Source of the DNA: Ephydatia muelleri
Lineage: Eukaryota; Porifera; Demospongiae; Spongillida; Spongillidae
DNA length: 64,000 nt
Reading direction: 5' to 3'
NCBI GenBank assembly: GCA_013339895.1
Contig: JABACO010000001.1
Span: 20,123,171-20,187,170 of the forward strand
The notes below the pieces were generated by a model that saw nothing but the letters and a program-made list of their open reading frames with translations, did no database searches and was not told the DNA's origin. The position numbers were made by a program, and so were the translations under genes. This document shows, one piece after another, positions 37,618 to 48,553 of the stretch (positions are counted from its first letter, which is position 1; each line of letters opens with the position of its first letter).

Positions 37618-38341
37618 TTATATGAAGTAAGAGATCAGGTTTCTTTTCTTCAGACTGTGGTGGATTAAGTAGGCCCGTAGCTCTTGTTTATTCCACTTTG
37701 ATAGGTCCTTCTGCATATCACAGTCACTGTAACACACCTTAGCCTTCTTCCTCCCAGAAACACCTGCATTGCTCAAAGGTCTTCCACGCTTGTAACTACC
37801 AGCAGATGGTGCCTGTGGTTTGCTGCCAATACTTTTATACACTGCAAGTATTATTCCTGGAAGTGGCAGCTCACTAAGCCTAATGGTCTTCTGCAATTGC
37901 ATCTCCTCCAATCTGTCATAGACATCAGCAGCTGAGATCTTTAATTTGCCGAGTTCTTTGTTTTCTCCTGCTCTCCAGCATTCATGAATTACATTTTTAC
38001 CTTTGTGGTGAGTTCTGGGTGCGTGTTGTTCTTCGTGTGGGCCCAACCAGCAAAAAAGTTCGGTTGCATATGGTGGGTGTGTCACCATAATCTAAATACA
38101 TGCTTGCAGTTTGGTCAATAGCACCAGTGATAGAGAAGTCGGGAGGAACTTCAAGATGGACAGTCACGGTGTCTTCCATGCGTAATTTAGACCTTACGGC
38201 TGTTTCAGGCTGCTCTATAGATACCTTTCTCGGTCGACCGCGCTTGCGATTTTGGCATTTACAGCACTTGGTGCAATAGTAACCTGCATTGTACTTGTCA
38301 CACACTGGCTTTCTGTGTTGATCGTAGCACGAAAGTGGCAT
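37618..38341 (-). pseudogene. Zinc/AT-hook/SAP-like protein, frameshifted
   Basis: From ATG 38341 the frame encodes a Cys-rich stretch (CYDQHRKPVCDKYN, YYCTKCCKCQNR) and an AT-hook-like KRGRPRK. Near 38085 the protein-like sequence passes to another frame (HPPYATELFCWLGPHEEQ...), continues through a second basic patch (YKRGRPLSN) and ends DLSKWNKQELRAYLIHH, which looks like a SAP-type DNA-binding helix pair. The stop is at 37618. These features suggest a DNA-binding protein of a mobile element or a chromatin protein. The overlap of two frames indicates one frameshift or a missed intron. Confidence 0.5.
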
Positions 38342-38375
38342 CCCGAACGAGTAGTATGCGTGCGCATTGCGTAAT

Positions 38376-38427
38376 TAGTCTCGTTCCCAGACACTGGACT
38401 TGCGTCATGTTGTCTGGGAACGAGACA
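38376..38427. mobile_element. 52-bp hairpin element, TAGTCTCG ends
   Basis: TAGTCTCGTTCCCAGACA and its complement TGTCTGGGAACGAGAC surround 14-18 bp. The ends resemble the transposons at 43278-49739, but no 9-bp target duplication is seen. Confidence 0.6.
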
Positions 38428-38796
38428 AAGCGATGGTCCGGGGACCGACGTTCACACCACAGCTGCAAGTTATCGCAGAAAGAGGCTAAATACGAGCTTG
38501 ATACTACCTGCATGGGTCCTTTGTTTATGCAAAATGAAGTCTCATGGGCAAGCCAGATTCAAATACAATGGCCTAACGCAATGTTTTACCGCAACTAAAA
38601 ACGGGAACGATTCCACTATAGATCAGCATGGCTTATTACTGGAAATAGATGCAAACTTAGGAATTGCTCGTGACAGCTCAGCGATAGAATGATATATTTT
38701 ATATAGCAAATGGAATCAATGAGACAAATTTTCTGAATATTGAGTTCGACGAAAAAAGTTTACGGACACGGTGTTATATACAGTAGTGGTATAACG

Positions 38797-38845
38797 TAGC
38801 CTGGAGACCCGACTGTTACAACTCATCAATCGGGTCCCCAGACTA
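38797..38845. mobile_element. 49-bp hairpin element
   Basis: TAGCCTGGAGACCCGA and TCGGGTCCCCAGACTA form inverted ends around 17 bp. It is a tiny MITE-like palindrome, perhaps distantly related to the TAGTCTCG family. Confidence 0.5.
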
Positions 38846-39048
38846 CACCTGGGAGTGGAATTCAGTTCCTACCTTCACTGCTTATTCAAACCGCAGAAAT
38901 GCGAAACTATATGATCCTAATAGTTCTGGCGTACTAAGCGTTTTTTTATTTTTGGTTTTGGTTAATACTAGAACCTCGCCCCTGTGGTAAGCATGATGAC
39001 AACAAAAAGTCACAATCCTAACTACAATGAGACATAATAATTTATTTT

Positions 39049-39055
39049 GTTTTAT
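39049..39055 (-). terminator. Poly(A) signal overlapping the stop codon
   Basis: Minus strand CAATAAAAC: the TAA stop codon is part of an AATAAA hexamer, and a second AATAAA lies about 10 bp on. The 3' UTR could be extremely short. Confidence 0.5.
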
Positions 39056-39734
39056 TGTCCATTTATCAGAGATGCACCATGCAATTTATGCCAAAGAAAG
39101 AAGGCTGAAGGAAGCAGAAGTGTGATCAGACCAACGGCCAACACTTTCCCCCATCGACTGGAGAGCAAAGGTTCAATTATTCTAAGTGCTGTAAAGTAAA
39201 AACTATTCGTTTCCACGGGAGGCTGCTGTTGGATGACACACCGAACCCTCATCAGTTGTTGTCCGAGTTGGTTCTGGCCACTCCCATCTCCTCCGTCTCC
39301 CCAGAAGCTATCGTTTTTGGTGTGCTCGACCAGCTCACTGTCTCTCGTCCCCAGTAACGTGGCCCTCAGCTCGCTGTGTTGGGAGAACTTGGCCACGAGG
39401 GCCTTGTACATCACGCCCACTTTGACTTGTTCCCAGTCCTTCCTCAGCCATTGTGACGCTTGCGGTTGCCGGGAGAGACTGAACGCTTCCCGGGCGCTGT
39501 TCGCTGTACGTACGACCTCCTCGTACGGCGTTCCAACGAACTTCTGTGCCTGGAAGTAGTGCTCCGTCGTCCGCCATGTCTTCCCGTCGAGCTGAATCGG
39601 ATATTCGGCAAAGTTAGTAAATTCAAAGTACGGCTCTCCGCGGTTGTAAAAAAAGATCTTGTTCCGAACACCTGGGGAGCAGTGTATAGTTTCAAGATAC
39701 ATATTTATACGCTATATTTACCTTTTGAAGCCAT
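39052..39734 (-). CDS. Tail-anchored NADAR protein
   Basis: Exon 1 is 39734-39722 (ATG GCT TCA AAA G), then a 50-bp intron (GTAAAT...CCAG), then exon 2 at 39671-39052: 633 nt, 210 residues. Both splice sites are consensus and phase 1. The NADAR domain fills residues about 9-155: FYNRGEPYFEF, EHYFQAQKFVGTPY, WLRKDWEQVKVGVMYKAL, EHTKNDSFWGDGGDG, QLGQQLMRVR. The last 35 residues contain one hydrophobic segment (VLAVGLITLLLPSAFFLW) followed by a short polar end, as in a tail-anchored membrane protein. This would place the enzyme on the cytosolic face of an organelle membrane. Closest in the window to the NADAR at 10437. The TAA stop lies inside an AATAAA motif. It is head-to-head with the gene at 40164. 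An alternative start at an unspliced ATG (39702) is less likely, since it would read through the acceptor. Confidence 0.88.
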
Positions 39735-40163
39735 GCTCACCTTTAATAACTGCTGCAAATAATAATAATTTGTTGATTAACCACATTGTGGGCATGCACA
39801 TCGCCACGTACGTACGTGTACATATCGCGCGACATTTGGCGGATGGTGATAGTAGTAGCTGATCGAAGTATCAAATGGGAGAATTCATTGCACCAAAGAG
39901 AGGCAGAATTGAAACGTGGGGCCCCAATACATTTAAATGACGTAGTAATGCCACTGGTGACTTAAGTTTTGCGAAACTGTTGCATTTGATTAGTGACAAT
40001 TGCTACACAACTAGTGAGAGTACTATCTACCAGTTTTGAGAGAGGCAGTGATGTATTACGTCATGGTCTATTGTGGCGGAAGCCGCCAAATTCAAAATCA
40101 TTAACCACTATCAAAGCGTGTAAACAACATTTAAAAAAAGTGCTGCGTGGCTTTTCACAGCCC
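39735..40163. promoter_or_regulatory. Shared promoter region of two NADAR genes
   Basis: The 429 bp between start codons of two divergent NADAR genes. No clear TATA box or repeat stands out. The short head-to-head spacing suggests joint regulation, which is inference. Confidence 0.45.
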
Positions 40164-42427
40164 ATGTCATCTTCACGCAAGCCGAAGGCACTTGGCTCAA
40201 CAGGTATGGTTTTTGCTGTTAATATATGGAATCATTCACAAATTTTTATAACCCTGGGGGGGGGAAACGCGCGCGCGCACACACACGCACACGCACAAAC
40301 ACACACGCACACACACACACTATAGATTTATACTGCCACAGTGGGCCATTAAGGGCGACTTACCCGGTGGAGCACAGCAAAGAACAATCACAAGAGATCA
40401 AGTTCTACGACAGGGAGGATCCGTACTACGAGTTTACCAACTTCTACCCGTGTCACGTGGTGATTGACGGCAAGACGTGGCCGAGCACGGAACACTACTT
40501 TCAGGCGCAGAAGTTCGTTGGGACTCCGTACGTGGAGGCCATCCGCCTCTTCCCCACGGCCAGAGAGGCGTTCCAACTGTCGCGCACCCCGCAGGCCTCG
40601 CGGTGGTGCCGCGGAGATTGGGAGCGGGTCAAGGAGGACATTATGTTGAAGGCGCTACGGTGCAAGTTCAACGACAACCCGGAACTGAAGAAAAAGCTTC
40701 TAGCGACAGGGAACAAGAGGCTGATAGAGCATACTCATAACGACTCGTACTGGGGAGACGGAGGGGACGGGCGCGGTAAGAACAAGCTGGGAAAGCTCCT
40801 CGAAAGGGTGAGGTCAGAACTACAGTCGCCTCCTCGGGACGCACGTGATCTAGATCTGAAGTCTTTGACCAGTAAAGCTGAAATGGTTCCAATGGATTCC
40901 TCCTCACACCAAAGTCCCCTAAGACGAAGCAGCTCCTTTTCGGGATCAACCAGACACATACCTTCTGTTGCAACAGCCCAAAGAACGGGCGAGTGGAATC
41001 ATTACTCCAACGACAACCCGGAACTGAAGAAAAAGCTTCTAGCGACGGGGAACAAGAGGCTGATAGAGCACACCCATAACGACTCGTACTGGGCAGACAG
41101 AGGGGACGGGAGCGGTAAGAACAAGCTGGGAAAGCTGCTCGAAAGGGTGAGGTCAGAACTACAGTCGCCTCCTCGGGACGCACGTGATCTAGATCTGAAG
41201 TCTTTGACCATTAGTGAAAGTAAAGCTGAAATGGTTCCAATGGATTCCTCCTCACACCAAAGTCCCCTAAGACGAAGCAGCTCCTTCTCGGGATCAACCA
41301 CACACAAACCCTCTGTTGCTGCAACAACCCAAAGGACTGGCGAGTGGAGCCATTACTCCTGCACGAGCAGGAGTAATGGCTCCACTGGAGGGTCGGAGCA
41401 GCAGGTGATACCGAGTAGTGCACAGCCACATCGTGACAAAAGTGACATCGCAACTCGTGATTTAAAAAGCAACCACTGGTTCCTCTCTCAGGACCATTGC
41501 CATGTCGGGTTTGCGGTGGATAGTCTGTGTCCATCCATGTCGCTACTGGGAACCAGCTCTTTGGCTAGAACAGAGAATCAACAATCGTCAGTTCCTGCAG
41601 ATGGCGATATCTGCTCTTCTTTGAAAAGGAGCTATTCGTTCTCCCCCTTCTCTGGTCACAAAACCCACTACACATACAGCTCTACAGTGGAGCCCTCGAA
41701 TTCTGTACAGAAGATTGCTTTGGTCAGCAGGGAAAACCTACCGACAGAGACACCAAAGCATGTCTCTTGGGCCCAAAGCCGCGCCTCAAGCAAAGGCAAT
41801 CGTATCACGACCTCCGAGCCACTGCATGCGAATACACGCTCCTCTAGCTCTGTGCTGAGAACTGGTACAGAAAATCAGCGAGCAGCATTTCCAGCCAGTG
41901 CCCCCTCCCATTGTTCTTTACACAGAAGCAGTTCCCTCTCCAGATTGCACAGCAATGCTTCATCACGCACGACAGATAGCTCTAACCCATTGCAAGGAAC
42001 CAGTACTAGACAGCAGCCATTATCAGCAGTTTCTAATAGTGCTCACTCTCATCGTCCCTTAACAAGGAGCTATTCATTTACCACCTGCGATTCACAGCGT
42101 GGCAGCACCACAGGACACATTCCAGATCACTTGGAGAAAAGCGAACATTCACGTGGCTCGAAAAATCCATCGCTAGAGGCTCCAAAAAGTCACCAAAACG
42201 CCTCGTTGAGAAGTAGTTCCGCTTCTTTAGCCAATCATCAGCCCCCTGTGATTAAAAATGTGCAGGATCAATCGAAGGACCACTCCTCCCACAGAGCACG
42301 CTCCAGTTTGTTGTCCACCATCAAATCGGCTCTACCTTCCTTAACCAAGCGTAAAAGGACTGATGCAAATCACGATGGTTTGGACATACTGACGTGGTTA
42401 CCATCTCCATTACGTTCAAAGAAGTAA
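40164..42427 (+). CDS. NADAR protein with internal duplication and Ser-rich tail
   Basis: Exon 1 at 40164-40203 encodes MSSSRKPKALGST, then a 122-bp intron containing a CA repeat. Exon 2 is 40326-42427 (phase 1). The total is 2142 nt, 713 residues. Residues about 40-190 are a full NADAR domain: FYDREDPYYEF, EHYFQAQKFVGTPY, WCRGDWERVKEDIM, EHTHNDSYWGDGGDG, KLGKLLERVRSEL. A 339-bp (113-codon) segment from NDNPELKKK to GEWNHYS is then repeated directly (residues about 129-241 and 242-354). The second copy is a C-terminal half-domain with SYWADRGDG. The rest is Ser/Arg-rich with repeated R-S-x-S cores: RRSSSFSGS (twice), KRSYSFSPF, HRSSSLSRL, TRSYSFTTC. These are plausible kinase or 14-3-3-type sites, by inference. 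It ends in basic LPSLTKRKR...LRSKK. Recent paralogue of 12884-13858. Confidence 0.88.
40268..40322. repeat. CA/CG microsatellite in NADAR intron 1
   Basis: Alternating CGCGCG then (CA)n with scattered G, running up to the TATAG acceptor at 40325. Confidence 0.85.
41343..41386. repeat. Perfect 20-bp hairpin inside the coding region
   Basis: AGTGGAGCCATTACTCCTGC is followed by ACGA and then its exact complement. It lies directly after the second copy of the 339-bp coding duplication and is translated in frame. Confidence 0.95.
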
Positions 42428-43268
42428 AGAAGCAGCATTGACACATATTGTGAGTGTTCTTCCCCCCCCCTCAATGAATGTCACTAAAGTATGCAGAACT
42501 GCTTTAAATATACTTTTTTTTTTCGGGTGGGGGGGGGGGGGGGGGGGGCGTTTAAGGATGAACAAATAATAAGACAAAACCAATACCACATACTTGCTTC
42601 AGGAATTTTTTTAATACATATGATCCCTACTGTCCTCTGGTCACTCCCATTCACTCATAATCTTCACTGTCTTGGGTAAGTGGTATTGGATGACTACCTG
42701 TACTAGGTTTGTATGAAGACATAATTTCTCAGCTACCTTATAAATGGTTATTGCAACACAGGTGTCAATTGTCAATTGTGGGTACATTGTTGTTGTGGAA
42801 TCAAAATGAATGCTGTAGTCACAGGGCCTGGGGTCACTGGCCATTCGATTGTGGGTGCATTTTTATTCTGGAATCAGCTGTAGTCACAGGACCTGGGGTC
42901 ACTGGCCATTCAAAACCATTATTTCTTACAATTGAACTTTGTGCTTGTAATTAGAACCATTTAATCCTGTATAATCAGTTCAACCTTTGTTGGCACTATG
43001 ATGGATTAAGACACACACCACTCCACTTCAAACGCCGTTAGCAATTCTCTCATCACTTGGCGAAATACTCACACACTTCCAATCATCAGAGCTGGCCAGT
43101 TGCAAGCATTAGAGAATTGAAATAAGAAGTATGGCAACTGCACCTGTAGATGATGAGCAGTCAAGATGTCAGGTAACTTGTAATGGACCGGGTAATCACA
43201 AACAAGTGAAACCAAGTACGGTACCCTACCTGGGTACACTAAAGAGCAGTATTTGGCCCATCTGGGTA
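42428..43268. other. Intergenic, with short tandem duplication
   Basis: G homopolymer at about 42530-42548. A segment of about 62 bp including CACAGGGCCTGGGGTCACTG is duplicated at about 42800-42911. No gene seen. Confidence 0.6.
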
Positions 43269-43819
43269 TAGCTAAAATAGTCTCGTACGCAGACCCTGAC
43301 TCCCACAGCTGCGGATGGATTACGTCACCGCTACGTGGAAAGAGGGTCTGGTGAACTGCTGTACTCAATTCTGCACCAGAATGTTGGGGGAACCAATCAG
43401 ATTCGAGGTATGCTATCTTCGTTACTGTAGAGTTTATTTGGAATGTGTGACGTATACGTATGGAGCGAGCAATGGAAATGGCATGCCGGCGTTTGGGGCA
43501 TACGAAGTTGAAAGACGAGCAATTAATAAGGACTGTCAGAGATTTACTTAGTGGGCTCGATACCTTTGTTAGTTTACCGACGGGATACGGCAAGTCGTTG
43601 TGTTACGCCATTCTACGTAGTCTCGTACCCAGACCCTGATTCCCGCAGCTGCGGATGGATTACATCACCGCTACGCGGAAAGAGGGTCTGGTAAAATGCC
43701 TAACCAAAGTCGTTCTGAGAGCAACCGATTTTATCAGAATGCAGAGCACCCGTGACGTCATTTATGGAGTGTAATTGATCAATAAGTATTAAGTTAGACA
43801 CGTATCGTATCGTCGTAAT

Positions 43820-46337
43820 ATGTATCGTTGCAAGCTGTGCGTGGCCCCCGTCCTTCAAAGCCAGGGCAGAAAACAACTGGCTTCATTGACGTCAGCATCT
43901 TGCGTAGCTGCATTAGTAGATTTAGCATGTGAGTCAGGGACAGCTAAAACCGAAGCGACACAGACGTATGCTTCTGGGTATTTGTGCAACAAGTGCTTCA
44001 ACTCCATCGCCAAATATTCTGGCTTAAAGGAAGAGCTGTTGTCCAAGCTTTCCAAGGTTCACCACAGTAGCAGCAGCGCTAGCAGCAGCAGTGGTGCAGG
44101 CACGTCTGAAATTAGTCAAGGCACGAAACGTAAAGCTGATGCTGCTCTACAAGGAGCGAATGCTGTTAAGATATATATTTTGCTGTTGTTAGATGAGTCT
44201 TACAGTATAGTAATGCGTGTCTGCATATCATTTAGGTTGTTGTGACGTATGATGGTTGCGAGAAAAGGTACGTCTTGTCGCCGAAAAGGGAGCGGATTGG
44301 AAAGTCATTAGGTCGCAACTTCAAGCGAGCGTTTGCACAGCATTCGTTAGAATCCCAGGAGATGGGAAAGCATCTGTTGGCTAGAATTCATAAGATGATC
44401 CGTGTAGAGATGAAAAATGTTCTCAAAGAGAGTACAGTCACAGTTACAGATTCTGACAGAGAGGTCTTTACAACACGTACTTGGGAAAGTCATTACACTG
44501 AGTTACAGCGTATAGCACCAGTTCTGCTAGGCATCTTAGATGCTTGCATCCCAAAACACAGTTCAAGGAGACAGTGCACCATAGCTGGAGTTATAGCTAT
44601 TCTTGTCAAATCCCATGGCAGGAGTACTCTTGCTCATTTTTTCACATCATTGGTACTTTATTCAGGACATGCAGCAAAACAGGTATTTGCATGATTATGC
44701 AAAATGATCGTGATCAGTTTGTTTATTGCAATTAATATCATATAGGTGTACTCAAGGCTGCAGAAACTTGGCCTATGCCTATCCATCACTAGTACTCTTA
44801 AACTACTTGATGTTCTAGGTACCAACCACGACCATATTGTTATGGGTTGGGTAAATAAACTAAGCAAGCTTACAACAACCAGTCATGTGAGCGGAACAAT
44901 TTCTTTAAGAATTGGTGGAAAAGTATTTATTTCACAGGGCTTCATAACAGGCTTACCAACAGCTCAGATGTTCAATGATTCTGTTTCAAGCACATACTCC
45001 TCTTTTGGTGTAGATTCACTAGCGGAAAATCTTTATGCATTTACTCCACCATCATCTCCATCGTTGAGTGAATACAGCTTTGTGGGAAACATTTCCCCAA
45101 TCACTCCAGAAGTGTCTTGTGTTTGATGAGAGTGATGACATCCCATCTGAACCCAATGAGTATCCCCCTCAATCAACACCTGTTCCAGCAGGTAAGATGA
45201 AGCTTTAAAAATATTACATTTTATAAGTTTTTGTTTCCATAGGTATAGGTAATGAAGGCAATGAAGAATGGTATGGATTTAGGCTGGTAGGGGATAATGT
45301 TGACAAGAATGTCAAACCTAGGGACATGCGTCTTAACAGCCAGACCACTTCCTTGCACTATTTTCATACCTATGCTGTTAAGGACAGGATATGTTTCAGT
45401 CATTTAAGTACTGACCCCATTGAGATCGTTCAGGACAGTATTAACTTTGAAATGTTCTACCCAATTGTTGGAGATAACACTCAGTTAGTTTCAAACTTAG
45501 AAACATTAGTAGCTAGGATGTTTGTACAACGTATTCCTGGTCTGCAAAGTTTGTCAGCTGAGGCTACACCTCACATCAAACACCTGTACTCAAAGCAGAT
45601 GGCTTTGAAATCAGAAGTGGTATGTTCCTACTTACTATTACATACATTCCTAATTTATTATTATAAATGCACAGGTGCCATTGGGAGTGATGCTAAAAAA
45701 TGAGAATGTTCTAGGAGATATGATAGATATCTTAGATGGATTACACCGGTATATTCCTACGACTACAACCTCCCAGACGTTGGATGTTTGTGCAGAAAGT
45801 GGACATACAAGAGCTGTTGAAGTCAAGCTACAGAATTTTAGCTACATTCCTTTGGGTGGTGATCAACTGACAATAGCGAGAATTCGGGGTAGCCAAAGTA
45901 TACTTTCAAACTCAGACAATGGTGAAGAACGTCTTGAGGGGTTTGTACCTGTGATAGAAGATTGGCACATGGAACACCTCAATAAACTACTGAAGGGCAC
46001 AATCTGTCATTTGGGTGCCAATAAAACTCCTCAGGCAATTATCAGAGTTGGGAAAGCCCTCGGCGCTCTAAAATATATCCTTGAAGAGTTTGACAGAAGT
46101 ACTGGTGTATGGGTTACAACCAACCATACGACAAGGTCAGAAGCTGAAGATCTGATGAAGATGGTCACAGAGCTCTCACAGAACAAGGTGTTCTCTCATA
46201 AGCCTGGAAGAAAGCATCAAATATTTCCATCCATTCAATGCAACAAGCTGTTGGAGTCAATCAATCAGACAAAGCTTGACCTCTGGATGACTCAGAAGGT
46301 TGGAGAAATCCTTAAACTTTCACCTTTTTCTCACTAG
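43820..46337 (+). CDS. Candidate transposase with GDQLT motif (DUF6589-like)
   Basis: Five exons: 43820-44164, 44236-44682, 44746-45191, 45243-45619, 45675-46337, with consensus splice sites and consistent phases except one extra base in exon 3 near 45115. The protein starts MYRCKLC with a second Cys pair, LCNKC (zinc-like), then a basic/Ser linker. Later come FRLVGDNVDKNV, PLGGDQLTIARI and GFVPVIEDWHMEHL. The three acidic sites D(N), D(QLT) and ED(WH), in this order, recall a DDE-type catalytic set and match my memory of the DUF6589 family; both points are inference. It lies inside the 43618-48252 element and converges on the RecQ gene. With one frameshift it may be recently inactivated, or the base may be an assembly error. 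Confidence 0.7.
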
Positions 46338-46642
46338 AGATTTAAACCTGTGTCCAATTGTATTTGTAAGTATTGTTTTGCCTTGAGAGTAAAGGTTCAG
46401 ACGTAAACATTGCTTAATGTGTGTGGGAATGGTACCTACAGGTCCCAGACACTATACATATATAAGGGAGACCAAGGGAGGGGGGCTCAATCAGTCATCA
46501 GCCACTGCAGTGCACAAGTCTCCCAATCTACCTCTCCCATACTGTATGCACACCTGTCCTATACAACATTTCTGGCATATGCATGTGTATTCATGCAATT
46601 AATAATTTATATCCAGTTGATGGAATAACAGTTGCTTGTAAT

Positions 46643-48058
46643 TTAACAGAATGAAATGGGAAAAGATTTACAATCACAACTATGTGTTGTACATTTGCAT
46701 TTAGCAGCACAAACATCACAGCATTTACAACCTGCAATGCTATTGTTAGTACAGTCAAAATAAGATATGAGCTTAGCTCTTCTGCACTCTTCTTGGCCCC
46801 TGCAATAAAGTTCCATTTCCTTGCTTTGGAATCTAAAATCGGCCATTTTCCAAAACAGTACAGCATTAGATGGGAGACCATTTCTACCAGCTCGACCACA
46901 CTCCTGAACATATGATTCAATGTCAGATGAAGGTCCCCAATGGATGACCTGGCGTACATCTACACAGTCTATGCCCATGCCAAATGATGTCACCACACAA
47001 AGAGGAGCATGGCTTGTACCAAAAGAGGTTACAATAGAATCTCGTATGGACTTTCGTGTTACACCTGCATACATGTCCACAAGGCAAAACATTGCTAAAT
47101 TTGGTGCCCCAACTGGTTCAGTGAACTCTTACTTTAGTGAAGAATGAAAGAAACAGTTCTGCACACTCTTCACACCTTGTACAGTAAATTATTACCCTTG
47201 CATGGCAGTCGACATCTAGCAGCTCTAAGCTTATCAACCAGTGGTGTAAAGACATCTTCTATGCTCGCTTTCACACGTACTGAATAACTGATATTAGGCT
47301 TATCTGGTGATGAAGACACAATGACTGTGTCAATAAGACCCAAACTAGTAATGAGGTTCTCTCGTTGCGGTTGTGGCAGTTGCTGTCATGGCCATTATGT
47401 GGACGTGTGATGGAATTAAGCTTCTTACTGCTCCAAGATTTCTAAATTCCTGTCGAAAAAAGTCACCCCTACAAATAAGGACATGACAGTATGAAAGCAG
47501 TTTAAATAATGCAGAAGGTAGCTAACCATTTGGGAACACAGTGGACCTCGTCCACTACAAAAGCCACCAAATTACTTTTATACACAGGAGTCCTGAGCAT
47601 TTCTCTCCATGTCGTGTTTTGCAACAAACTTTCTGGACCTATAAAGACTATTTGAACCTCGCCTCTTAGTATCGCTTCACATTGGGCACGGTCATCCGTT
47701 TCGCTACTTATATACGCTGCTGAAACACCTTTAGAGTTGAGAGCTGTTACCTGTGGAGTCATAAAAAGCTGTTAGTGAAGCCTAATTTTAGAATGAGTTG
47801 CAAACATACTTGGTCCTTCATCAAGGCAATTAGCGGCGACACGACGATCACAATGCTTCCAACGCGCCCATAGAGGTAGTCAAAGGCGAACGGTAGCACG
47901 GAGAAGCACAACGATTTACCACTCCCAGTGGGGAGAATGAGGAATACATCATTTCCTTGCATAAAGCTCTTCACGGCTTTAAGCTGATTTTCCCTAAGCG
48001 AGGGATATCCCAGCTTTACACAAGCTTTTAAGATGATGGCGTCGAGATCGTCATGACT
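46643..48058 (-). CDS. RecQ-like helicase of the transposon, frameshifted
   Basis: Exon 1 (about 48058-47810) has LRENQLKAV, Walker A LPTGSGKSLCF and VVSPLIALMKDQ. Exon 2 (47750-47528) has FIGPESLL and the DEVH box VVDEVHCVPKW. Exon 3 from 47468 has MAMTATATTATRE. The last part (to 46643) has SFGMGIDCVDVRQVIHWG, YVQECGRAGRNG and a Cys cluster (GCKCCDVCAAKC), as in the RecQ zinc region. No HRDC domain follows. Frame breaks occur near 47355 and 47135. No ATG lies in frame before LRENQ; the frame runs into the TIR, so the start is unclear. It would act as a 3'-5' DNA helicase, perhaps in element excision or repair. It is probably no longer functional unless the breaks are sequence errors. Confidence 0.75.
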
Positions 48059-48413
48059 AAAACGATACGTGTCTAACTTAATACTTATTGATCAATTACA
48101 CTCCATAAATGACGTCACGGGTGCTCTGCATTCTGATAAAATCGGTTGCTCTCAGAACGACTTTGGTTAGGCATTTTACCAGACCCTCTTTCCGCGTAGC
48201 GGTGATGTAATCCATCCGCAGCTGCGGGAATCAGGGTCTGGGTACGAGACTAATTCTACCGTGGCCTTTTGATGAGCTTCGGAACACCGAGAAAGCAAGC
48301 ATTGTGTTGGTAGTTTCGCCGCTTGTAAGTTTAACGACCGATCAGGTAAGAGTGTATACTTTCTTTGCGTACTAACATGCTATTTTAGCTACGTATACAC
48401 AGACATTCAGTAG

Positions 48414-48501
48414 TAGTCTCGTACCTAGACCCACCATGACGTAATTGTTTATACTTTAAGCGATAAACACTTACGTCATGGTGGGTCTGGGTACGAGACT
48501 A
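48414..48501. mobile_element. 88-bp MITE of the TAGTCTCG family
   Basis: TAGTCTCGTACCTAGACCC and its complement at the other end, about 31 bp each, flanked by perfect 9-bp direct repeats ATTCAGTAG (48405-48413 and 48502-48510). It shows that the family makes short non-autonomous forms and uses a 9-bp target. Confidence 0.92.
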
Positions 48502-48507
48502 ATTCAG

Positions 48508-48515
48508 TAGCGGAT

Positions 48516-48553
<38 letters not shown>

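Larger units (their letters stand above)
43618..48252. mobile_element. Inner 4.6-kb RecQ/GDQLT transposon
   Basis: A 4635-bp element with 191-bp, nearly identical terminal inverted repeats (43618-43808 and 48062-48252) beginning TAGTCTCGTACCCAGACCC. The target duplication is ATTCTACCG on the right (48253-48261) and the same sequence less one C on the left (43610-43617). Inside are two convergent genes: a GDQLT-motif protein (43820-46337, plus) and a RecQ-like helicase (46643-48058, minus). The near-identity of the TIRs suggests fairly recent insertion. TIR length and 9-bp duplications recall Mutator-like elements, while a helicase partner recalls the helicase-bearing Academ group. I cannot settle the superfamily from sequence alone. 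Confidence 0.88.
43460..48344 (+). pseudogene. RecQ-like helicase exon split by transposon insertion
   Basis: The part 43460-43617 starts MERAMEMACRRLGH and reads to the Walker A motif LPTGYGKSLCYAIL. After the inserted element, 48253-48344 continues in the same frame with a proline-rich stretch and IVLVVSPLVSLTTDQ (helicase motif Ia region), ending at a GTAAGA donor. The downstream exons (DEVH, helicase C domain) are not present in what is left of the outer element. The interruption and the 9-bp target site show that this helicase copy was hit by its own family. Confidence 0.8.

Noticed and set aside
43315-43551. Small protein spanning the outer TIR
   Set aside because: The frame starts within the inverted repeat, and a better-supported helicase exon overlaps it in another frame.
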